From positions 1-6,934 of the forward strand of contig CAYVIZ010000050.1 of NCBI GenBank assembly GCA_964451715.1: DNA of 6,934 nucleotides, written 5' to 3'. The position numbers and the translations under genes were made by a program. Shown here piece by piece: positions 1 to 4,760 of this stretch (position 1 is its first letter; each line of letters opens with the position of its first letter). Under the pieces are notes generated by a model that searched no databases, was not told the DNA's origin, and was given only the letters and a program-made list of their open reading frames with translations. The DNA is from Tiamatella sp964451715. Lineage in GTDB: Archaea; Thermoproteota; Thermoprotei_A; Sulfolobales; Acidilobaceae.

Positions 1-161
1 CCGTTCACTATCTCTTTGGCCGCCTCGAATTCGGGTTTGTACATCATGCACGCTCCGCAGGTGGGGCTGGAGAAGGCTATTACTACTGGTTCTTTTGAGG
101 AGAGTAGCTTTTGGAGTGTGTCGCAGCCTTCTACGCCGTAGTCCTCTACGTATGCCTCCAT
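1..161 (-). CDS. Thioredoxin-fold protein, N-terminal part (cut by window edge)
   Basis: Reading the minus strand from an ATG at 161 gives 53 codons, then the gene leaves the window. The visible protein has a short acidic N-terminus, a hydrophobic strand (PVVIAF, residues 25-30) and then SSPTCGACMMYKPEFE. The C35-G-A-C38 pair sits at the end of the strand, where thioredoxins and glutaredoxin-like proteins carry their redox CxxC, followed by the typical helix. This supports a thiol-disulfide oxidoreductase or thioredoxin-like role in the cytoplasm; no signal peptide is seen. The usual WCGPC is replaced by PTCGAC, so it is not a textbook thioredoxin, and there is an extra Cys13. The ATG at 161 is favoured because GGTGA lies 5 nt upstream. 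An in-frame GTG at 170 is an alternative that would add three residues. The gene follows the DUF445 gene by about 60 nt on the same strand. Total length and C-terminal cis-Pro region cannot be seen. Confidence 0.8.
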   Translation of the reverse strand, partial: MEAYVEDYGVEGCDTLQKLLSSKEPVVIAFSSPTCGACMMYKPEFEAAKEIVN

Positions 162-190
162 TTTATTCACCGGTGTGGCGGGGTGTAGGC

Positions 191-210
191 ATGGTTTTTA
201 ATGGTTTGTA
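191..210. repeat. 10-bp imperfect tandem repeat upstream of thioredoxin-like gene
   Basis: Two adjacent 10-mers, ATGGTTTTTA and ATGGTTTGTA, differ at one base. On the minus strand they read TACAAACCAT then TAAAAACCAT. The second contains a TATA-like TAAAAA about 26 nt before position 170, so the repeat may be part of the promoter of the thioredoxin-like gene. The repeat is seen directly; a promoter role is inference and could be chance in a T-rich stretch. Confidence 0.35.
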
Positions 211-222
211 TTTACGCCTCTC

Positions 223-801
223 TCAGAGGGTGAGGGCTACTAGGCCTTCTGCCACGCCTATTATGAATCCTACTATGAAGCCGGCTAGTTCTATGAAGCG
301 TAGCTCTCTCCCTGCTATGGTTTTGAATATTTCCTCCATCTCCCTCGTGTCGAGGGTTTTTAGTTCTTCTACCACTATGCTCTTCAGGTCTATTCTCGTG
401 GATGCTTCCCTGACTAGCTTCACTATGAGGGGCGTCAGGGTGGAGGCAAGTGTGTCTGTGAGTGTGTTGGAGATGCTCCTGAGCGGGGTTATGCTTGGTA
501 TCCTGGATTCCAGCGTCTCTCTTATAACGGTGTTTATAGTAGAGTTGAGCCGGTCCATGTACTTGTCCTCTACACCCATGCTGGCCATGTAGTCCTGGAA
601 GACTTCTCCAAGCCTCTCAGCCAGCTCGTCCTTTCTCGAGGGCAGCAATCCCTGTATACAGAATCCTAGTAGGGGGATGCACCTCTTCCGCTTGGGGTGG
701 AAGAGCATCTTTACCGCCAGCACGTTCGTAGCGTATCCTATTACTCCTCCCACCACGCCGAAGACTAGGACTAGTAACACCTGGTGGATAAGGGCCGCCA
801 C
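223..801 (-). CDS. DUF445 family membrane protein, compact form
   Basis: The 192-residue product has a hydrophobic N-terminal helix (about residues 5-24) running into GYATNVLAVKMLFHP (22-36), the hallmark of DUF445 proteins (relatives of Bacillus YheB and E. coli YjiN). A second family signature follows at 51-66 (GLLPSRKDELAERLGE). The middle (about 70-165) is charged and helical, with many Thr/Ser/Leu, and a second membrane helix (about 170-191, ending VGFIIGVAEGLVAL) closes the protein. This suggests a membrane hairpin with a soluble domain between the two helices. The molecular function of the family is not established. Bacterial members are usually about 370-420 residues, so this is roughly half length, but both ends carry the conserved elements, so it looks like a genuine short form. 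The start is a GTG with GGAGAGGT (816-809 on the minus strand) seven bases before it. An ATG at 808 is out of frame. The gene is divergent from the acyl-CoA synthetase and upstream of the thioredoxin-like gene. Confidence 0.85.
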   Translation of the reverse strand: MAALIHQVLLVLVFGVVGGVIGYATNVLAVKMLFHPKRKRCIPLLGFCIQGLLPSRKDELAERLGEVFQDYMASMGVEDKYMDRLNSTINTVIRETLESRIPSITPLRSISNTLTDTLASTLTPLIVKLVREASTRIDLKSIVVEELKTLDTREMEEIFKTIAGRELRFIELAGFIVGFIIGVAEGLVALTL

Positions 802-805
802 CTGT

Positions 806-827
806 CATACCTCTCCAGGGAGGTATG
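806..827. promoter_or_regulatory. Palindrome in divergent promoter (possible operator)
   Basis: A perfect 8-bp inverted repeat, CATACCTC (806-813) and GAGGTATG (820-827), has a 6-base centre (TCCAGG) that is itself partly symmetric. It lies between the TATA-like element at 828-835 and the GTG start of the DUF445 gene, and overlaps that gene's Shine-Dalgarno sequence. A dimeric repressor bound here would block DUF445 transcription. A short RNA hairpin hiding the ribosome site is another possibility. The symmetry is observed; the role is inferred. Confidence 0.45.
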
Positions 828-864
828 TTTTATATCATCCCTAGCTATAAGAAATATAGTATAA
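828..864. promoter_or_regulatory. AT-rich divergent promoter between DUF445 and acyl-CoA synthetase genes
   Basis: On the minus strand, ATATAAAA (835-828) lies about 26 nt before position 805, which would give an almost leaderless DUF445 transcript starting at its GTG (801). On the plus strand, TTTATAT (829-835) predicts transcription from about 858. CTATAAG (845-851) predicts a start near 873, which fits the TTG at 878 of the synthetase. The TATA-like elements are seen directly, and their distances match archaeal TATA spacing, but which is used cannot be decided from sequence. Confidence 0.5.
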
Positions 865-868
865 GGGT

Positions 869-2833
869 GTGTATTCCTTGCCAGATCCTCCTAGTATATG
901 GTATCCTCCCCGCGACCTGGTAGACCAGGCTAACGTGACCCTCTTCATGGAGAAGCACGGCATAAAGGGTTACAAGGAGTTTGTGGACAAGTCCATCAGG
1001 GAGCTGGAGTGGTTCTGGGGGAACCTGCCCGGCTGGCTTGGAGTAGAGTGGTTCAAGGAGCCGTATAAGACGATGGACCCGTCAGGGGGGCCTATGTGGA
1101 CCCGGTGGTATCTCGGGGGCCAGTTGAATATCACGTATAATTGTGTAGACCGCCATGCCGGGAGAGGGGGCACCGCGTTTATATGGCAGGGAGAGGATGG
1201 GAGGGTGGAGGAGTATAGTTATGCCCGGCTCAAGGAGAGGGTTGACAGGCTGGCAAACCGGTTTTCCGAGCACGGCGTGGGCCGGGGTGACATAGTCCTC
1301 CTCTATACTACCATGATACCAGACATGATAGTAGCGTTCTACGCGGCCCTCAAAGTAGGCGCCGCAGTAGCCCCAGTCTTCTCCGGCTTCGCCCCGGCGA
1401 GCGTGGCTGAGAGGATAGACGCTAGTAAGGCGAAGGCTATAGTGACGGCGGACGGCTACTATAGGAGAGGTAGGATAGTGAAGCTGAAGGAGAAGCTTGA
1501 CGGGGCCCTCAGGCTTACGAGACATAAGCCCGGCCTCACACTGGTATCGAGGCGCCTCGGCCTAGAGCTTGACCTAGGGCCGGGGGAGTACTGGATGGAC
1601 GAGTTCGAGAACGGGGCCCGGCCTAGTTTTGAGCCTGTAGAGCTAAACGGGGAGGAGACTGCGCTCGTAATGTATACTAGTGGCACAACAGGTAGGCCTA
1701 AGGGTATAAGGATAAGGCAACACGGAGCCCTGTTCATGCCAGCTAAGGACATATATTTCAACATGGACCTAAAGCCCGGGGACAAGTTTCTATGGATAAC
1801 CGATATAGGATGGATGATGGGGCCCTGGCAGATAATAGGAGCAAACTCCCTAGGCGGAACGCATGTTATACTAGAGGGCGCGGTAAACTACCCCTCCCCC
1901 ACAAGGATACTGGACCTCGTGGAGAACCACAGGATCACACAGCTAGGCTTCGCGGCTACCGTAGCCCGTCTCCTGAAGAAGGAGGCCGGCGGCAGGGTCG
2001 AGGATTACGGGTTGGAGAGCCTCAGAGCCTTCGGCAACACAGGGGAGCCCATAGACAGGGATACCTGGCTATGGGTAATGTACAGGCTCGGCAGGGGTGG
2101 TAGACCCCTTATAAACTTGAGCGGTGGAACAGACATGTTCGGCCCGATAATCCTCCCCTCCCCCGTTGTGCCTTTGAAGCCGTCCACCCTCTGGGGCCCC
2201 GGCCTCGGCTGTGATGTAGACGTGTTCGACGACGAGGGAAAACCTGTAAGGGGATCTGTGGGATACCTCGTGCTCAAGAAGCCCATACCAAGCCTTACCT
2301 GGGGCTTCTTCGGGGAAACCCCTGAACGCTACCTGGAGACCTACTGGAGCCGGTTCCCCGGGGTGTGGTATCACGGCGACTGGGCTCTTATAGACGAGGA
2401 TGGATACTGGTTTATACTGGGGCGGGCGGATGACGTTATCAAGGTGGCGGGCAAGAGGATAGGGTCAGCCGAGATAGAGGACATAATCAACTCCCACCCC
2501 GCAGTAGCGGAGTCTGCCTGTGTGGGCGTACCTGATCCGGTCAAGGGAGAGGTTATAGCATGCTTCTACATACCGAGGCCAGGCCGGGATTCCACGCTGC
2601 TACCGGAGGAGCTCAAGAACCTTGTCTCCGAGAGGCTTGGCAAGCCTTTCACACCCAAGTACGTAGCCGCGGTCAGGGATCTCCCGAGGACTAGGAGTGG
2701 GAAGATAATGCGGAGGATAATAAGAGGCCTCATGAGAGGGTGGAGCCCCCGGGACCTGAGTGTGCTGGAGAACCCTGAGTCCGTGGATGATATAAGGGAT
2801 ACACTCAAGAAGCTGGGGCTAATAAACGGCTAG
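869..2833 (+). CDS. AMP-forming acyl-CoA synthetase (acetyl-CoA synthetase family, altered acyl pocket)
   Basis: The protein (654 residues, the usual family length) is expected to activate a carboxylic acid with ATP to an acyl-adenylate and transfer it to CoA in the cytoplasm. The N-terminus resembles the ACAS_N region (EWFWGNLPGWLG near 47-58). The AMP-binding domain carries the P-loop motif YTSGTTGRPKG (269-279), the adenylate-binding YHGDW (501-505) and the hinge/CoA region GRADDVIKVAGKRIGSAEIE (518-537). The C-terminal RTRSGKIMRR holds the catalytic, potentially acetylated lysine K612. In true acetyl-CoA synthetases the motif WWQTETG contains the Trp (W414 in Salmonella Acs) that limits the pocket to acetate. 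Here the aligned stretch is LSGGTDMFG (417-425), with Gly419 in that position, as in synthetases for larger acids such as acetoacetate or hydroxy acids. The substrate is therefore not acetate with any certainty. The start is GTG 869; TTG 878, with GGGTG 8 nt upstream, is a serious alternative (651 residues). The next gene begins 13 nt after the stop. Confidence 0.93.
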   Translation: MYSLPDPPSIWYPPRDLVDQANVTLFMEKHGIKGYKEFVDKSIRELEWFWGNLPGWLGVEWFKEPYKTMDPSGGPMWTRWYLGGQLNITYNCVDRHAGRGGTAFIWQGEDGRVEEYSYARLKERVDRLANRFSEHGVGRGDIVLLYTTMIPDMIVAFYAALKVGAAVAPVFSGFAPASVAERIDASKAKAIVTADGYYRRGRIVKLKEKLDGALRLTRHKPGLTLVSRRLGLELDLGPGEYWMDEFENGARPSFEPVELNGEETALVMYTSGTTGRPKGIRIRQHGALFMPAKDIYFNMDLKPGDKFLWITDIGWMMGPWQIIGANSLGGTHVILEGAVNYPSPTRILDLVENHRITQLGFAATVARLLKKEAGGRVEDYGLESLRAFGNTGEPIDRDTWLWVMYRLGRGGRPLINLSGGTDMFGPIILPSPVVPLKPSTLWGPGLGCDVDVFDDEGKPVRGSVGYLVLKKPIPSLTWGFFGETPERYLETYWSRFPGVWYHGDWALIDEDGYWFILGRADDVIKVAGKRIGSAEIEDIINSHPAVAESACVGVPDPVKGEVIACFYIPRPGRDSTLLPEELKNLVSERLGKPFTPKYVAAVRDLPRTRSGKIMRRIIRGLMRGWSPRDLSVLENPESVDDIRDTLKKLGLING

Positions 2834-2846
2834 CATGTGAGGGACG

Positions 2847-3767
2847 ATGAATACGGCTGGTATGAGGAGGGCTATACACAGGCTTTCCCGCATGGTCGGA
2901 TGGACTCCTCTCAGGTGCCGGCGTATAGGAGGGTTTGAGGTCTGCCTTAAACTGGAATACGTTAACCCGGCGGGGAGTCATAAGGACAGGATAGCGGTAT
3001 CCATGGTGGAGGCTGCGCTGGAGAATGGGGATCTCAAGGGTTACGATTGTATAGCGGAGGCCAGCAGTGGAAACACTGCTGTTTCCGTGGCTTGGGTGTC
3101 ACACTATCTGGGGTTGAAGTCTGTTCTGTACGTTACGCCTGCAGCCCTCCCTTCCAAGAGGGATATGATAAGATTTCTAGGAGGAGAAGTAGTCGAGGTC
3201 CCCTCAGGGGAGGGGAGAGTTATTGCGGTGGAGGATGCGGAGCGCAGAGGCTGCCTTATGCTTAACCAGGATTCCAATGAGGCTAACATGCTTGCCCACT
3301 ACAATGGAACTGGAGGGGAAGTTCTCCTCCAGACAGATGGCGAGATTGACGCGTTTGTCATGGGTGTGGGTACCGGTGGCACTATAACCGGTGTAGGTTC
3401 TCGGCTGAAGGAAGAGCTGGGTCATGTGGTTGTTGCCGCTGTTACGCCTAGCGGGTCAGTGTTAGGCGGAGGAGACGGTGTAGGAGACGTTATTCCCGGG
3501 CTTTCGTCATCAGAAGTGCCGGGGCTTTACAGGGCTAGAGTGGGAATCGTGGATAGTGTTATACCGGTCTCTCTAGATGAGGCTGTTAGGGGGGTGAAAG
3601 AGCTTATAGAGTATACGGGTGTTATGGCCGGCCTCTCCACTGGAGCGGCTTTAACTGGTATCTACAGGGCTGTGGAGGATGGTTTAATAGATAAGAGTGC
3701 AAGAGTAGTTGTGATAGCTGCTGACAGGCTGGTTGATTACCTGTCTTTACTTCGTGGCTATTATTGA
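2847..3767 (+). CDS. Cysteine synthase-like PLP-dependent enzyme (fold type II)
   Basis: This 306-residue protein has the length and motif order of O-acetylserine sulfhydrylase/cystathionine beta-synthase-type enzymes. NPAGSHKDRIA (40-50) contains the PLP-binding lysine K46. EASSGNTAV (71-79) is the substrate-binding loop, matching the family TSGNTG loop except that the last Gly is Ala78. NQDSNEANMLAHY (140-152) and GVGTGGTITG (173-182) follow, the latter being the phosphate-binding loop. AGLSTGAAL (261-269) corresponds to GISSGAA of cysteine synthases. It is a cytoplasmic enzyme likely to catalyse a beta-replacement or beta-elimination on an amino acid. His45 before the lysine is unusual: Val is typical of cysteine synthases, Phe of threonine synthases, and His of the tryptophan synthase beta chain. 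Cysteine synthase is therefore the best guess, not a certainty. The ATG at 2847 has GAGGG 3-4 nt upstream; ATG 2862 is an alternative. It probably shares an mRNA with the preceding synthetase (13-nt gap). Its 3' end overlaps the opposite MEMO1 gene. Confidence 0.85.
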   Translation: MNTAGMRRAIHRLSRMVGWTPLRCRRIGGFEVCLKLEYVNPAGSHKDRIAVSMVEAALENGDLKGYDCIAEASSGNTAVSVAWVSHYLGLKSVLYVTPAALPSKRDMIRFLGGEVVEVPSGEGRVIAVEDAERRGCLMLNQDSNEANMLAHYNGTGGEVLLQTDGEIDAFVMGVGTGGTITGVGSRLKEELGHVVVAAVTPSGSVLGGGDGVGDVIPGLSSSEVPGLYRARVGIVDSVIPVSLDEAVRGVKELIEYTGVMAGLSTGAALTGIYRAVEDGLIDKSARVVVIAADRLVDYLSLLRGYY

Positions 3768-4631
3768 GGCGTATCCCACTATTACCGATTCATCGCCTGT
3801 GAGCTCGCCGGAGTTATAGTATTTGAGGAGCTTTAATCCGAGTTCTCTCCGCCTAGCTATGGACATGAGTATCATTATAGCCGGCCACCCGCATACTGTG
3901 GCTTTGTATCTATTGATTAGAGAGTAGAATTCCTCTAGGTCAAGCTTTTCTATGCTCTCTATAAATCCGGCGTCTAGTTCTCCGACCTTCTCGATGGGGT
4001 TAACCGTGTATAGCACGTAGCCGTACATGGGGCCGTGGTGTGTGAAATCGCTTGACACTATATATAACGGCGTCCTCCCTAGATCCGACGCTGTTTTCTC
4101 TAGTAGAGAAGCATACGCCTCTGCTTCACGGGGTGTCATGGGCTGGGCTACGAGTGGTACCAGCTTCCAGTTGTTCTTGAACACGTATTGGAGGAAGGGG
4201 AGCTGCACCTCCACAGAGTGCTCCTGCTCATGGGCCCTATGATCGTCTACCACTCCTGCCTCGACCAGTTTCCCCGTAAACTCCGAGTCGATGGATACGT
4301 CTCCTAGTGGCGTGGTCCACTTAGTGTAGTATGTCGTGGTAGTCAGCCTTCCCCCGTAGCCCGTGTGGTTTGTGCCTATCACGACAACAGTATCGAAATC
4401 CACTGCTTCCTCGGCTAGTCTAAGGTATAGCCATGCCGCGCACGGGCCGCTGTAAGTGTAGCCCGCGTGCGGTGCTATTCCCCCTATAGCCCTGCCGCTT
4501 CTACGGGGGCCTGGGAGCCTGCCGGGCCCGTATACCTCGTCTTTGAAGCATCTCTCTAGGGTTTTAACCAGCAGCTCCCTCTCAACCGGGTAGAATCCCC
4601 ATATTCCAGCGTTCGGTGGGCGAACAGTCAT
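3747..4631 (-). CDS. amrB: MEMO1 family protein (AmmeMemoRadiSam system protein B)
   Basis: The 294-residue product matches MEMO1-family proteins over its whole length. Counted from the ATG at 4631, GGIAPHAGYTYSGPCA (50-65) contains H55 and VVVIGTNHTGYG (82-93) contains H89. HEQEHSVEVQLPFLQ (134-148), IVSSDFTHHGP (191-201) and TVCGWPAI (245-252, with C247) follow. H55, H89 and C247 correspond to His49, His81 and Cys244 of human MEMO1, which bind metal in a dioxygenase-like (LigB-type) fold, so the metal site looks intact. The reaction is not established. In many archaea and bacteria the family is associated with an AMMECR1 protein and a radical SAM enzyme; neither is in this window. A TTG at 4646 would add five residues. 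ATG 4631 is preferred because a TATA element is centred about 25 nt upstream with no Shine-Dalgarno between, pointing to a leaderless mRNA. The last 21 bp overlap the PLP enzyme gene on the other strand. Confidence 0.92.
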   Translation of the reverse strand: MTVRPPNAGIWGFYPVERELLVKTLERCFKDEVYGPGRLPGPRRSGRAIGGIAPHAGYTYSGPCAAWLYLRLAEEAVDFDTVVVIGTNHTGYGGRLTTTTYYTKWTTPLGDVSIDSEFTGKLVEAGVVDDHRAHEQEHSVEVQLPFLQYVFKNNWKLVPLVAQPMTPREAEAYASLLEKTASDLGRTPLYIVSSDFTHHGPMYGYVLYTVNPIEKVGELDAGFIESIEKLDLEEFYSLINRYKATVCGWPAIMILMSIARRRELGLKLLKYYNSGELTGDESVIVGYASIIATK

Positions 4632-4634
4632 GGC

Positions 4635-4644
4635 AGGGTGACCC
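4635..4644. promoter_or_regulatory. Palindromic site AGGGTGACCC (left copy)
   Basis: GGGT-G-ACCC is a short palindrome centred at 4640, just upstream of the MEMO1 ATG and at its predicted transcription start. A near-identical copy lies at 4665-4676, and the two flank the shared TATA region. A regulator bound here would interfere with MEMO1 initiation. The sequence is seen; the operator role is inferred from symmetry and placement. Confidence 0.45.
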
Positions 4645-4646
4645 AA

Positions 4647-4663
4647 TTATTTATATTATAAAG
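4647..4663. promoter_or_regulatory. Bidirectional TATA region of MEMO1 and glycosidase genes
   Basis: On the minus strand this reads TATAATATAAATAA, centred about 25 nt from the MEMO1 ATG at 4631, the normal distance from an archaeal TATA box to the transcription start. On the plus strand TTATAAAG (4656-4663) could direct transcription from about 4686 toward the glycosidase. A second plus-strand candidate, CTTAAAAC at 4676-4683, would start near 4705. The assignment to the MEMO1 gene is the stronger one. Confidence 0.55.
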
Positions 4664-4664
4664 G

Positions 4665-4676
4665 AGGGTGAACCCT
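4665..4676. promoter_or_regulatory. Palindromic site AGGGTGAACCCT (right copy)
   Basis: AGGGT-GA-ACCCT is a perfect 5-bp inverted repeat centred at about 4670.5, some 30 bp (about three helical turns) from the left copy. The midpoint of the two copies falls in the TATA region. It overlaps a GGAGGGTGA that looks like a strong ribosome site but has no start codon at a useful distance, which favours a DNA-binding role. That role is inferred. Confidence 0.45.
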
Positions 4677-4709
4677 TAAAACAACTAGTGAATCCAGAAG
4701 AGATGACGT

Positions 4710-4757
4710 ATGGAAGTGGCGGAGGCTCTACTGTTTAGGGTTTTGAGGGAGTGTTGA
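4710..4757 (+). other. Possible 15-codon leader ORF, in frame with the glycosidase
   Basis: An ATG at 4710 opens a 15-residue reading frame, MEVAEALLFRVLREC, that ends at TGA 4755-4757. It is in the same frame as the glycosidase, whose TTG start comes 3 nt after the stop (TGA-GTA-TTG). A TATA-like CTTAAAAC at 4676-4683 would start transcription a few bases before this ATG. It may be a translated leader that couples to the main gene, or a chance short frame. No homology is recognised, so a coding role is uncertain. Confidence 0.25.
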
Positions 4758-4760
4758 GTA

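Noticed and set aside
95..592. Plus-strand open frame of 165 codons opposite the DUF445 gene
   Set aside because: Its product is Ser/Met-rich with no family resemblance, and it is the antisense of a well-supported DUF445 protein and of the thioredoxin-like start.
617..808. Minus-strand 63-codon frame starting at ATG 808, seven bases before the DUF445 start
   Set aside because: It overlaps the conserved DUF445 N-terminus in another frame and its Gly/Pro/Arg-rich product resembles nothing known.
1082..1525. Minus-strand 147-codon frame inside the acyl-CoA synthetase gene, and several similar ones to 2808
   Set aside because: All are antisense or out-of-frame shadows of a full-length, motif-complete synthetase.
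3767..3960. Terminator for the synthetase-PLP operon
   Set aside because: No clear T-run or hairpin was found after the stop; the short TTTT near 3945 is too weak to call.
4663..4738. Strong GGAGGGTGA ribosome-site look-alike followed by a short frame from GTG 4688 to TAG 4736
   Set aside because: The 16-nt spacing to the GTG is too long and the 16-codon Gly/Ser-rich product looks random; the motif is better explained as part of the palindrome at 4665-4676.
4755..4757. In-frame TGA read as selenocysteine in a longer glycosidase
   Set aside because: Selenocysteine machinery is not known in crenarchaea, no SECIS-like hairpin stands out, and recognised family similarity begins after the TGA.
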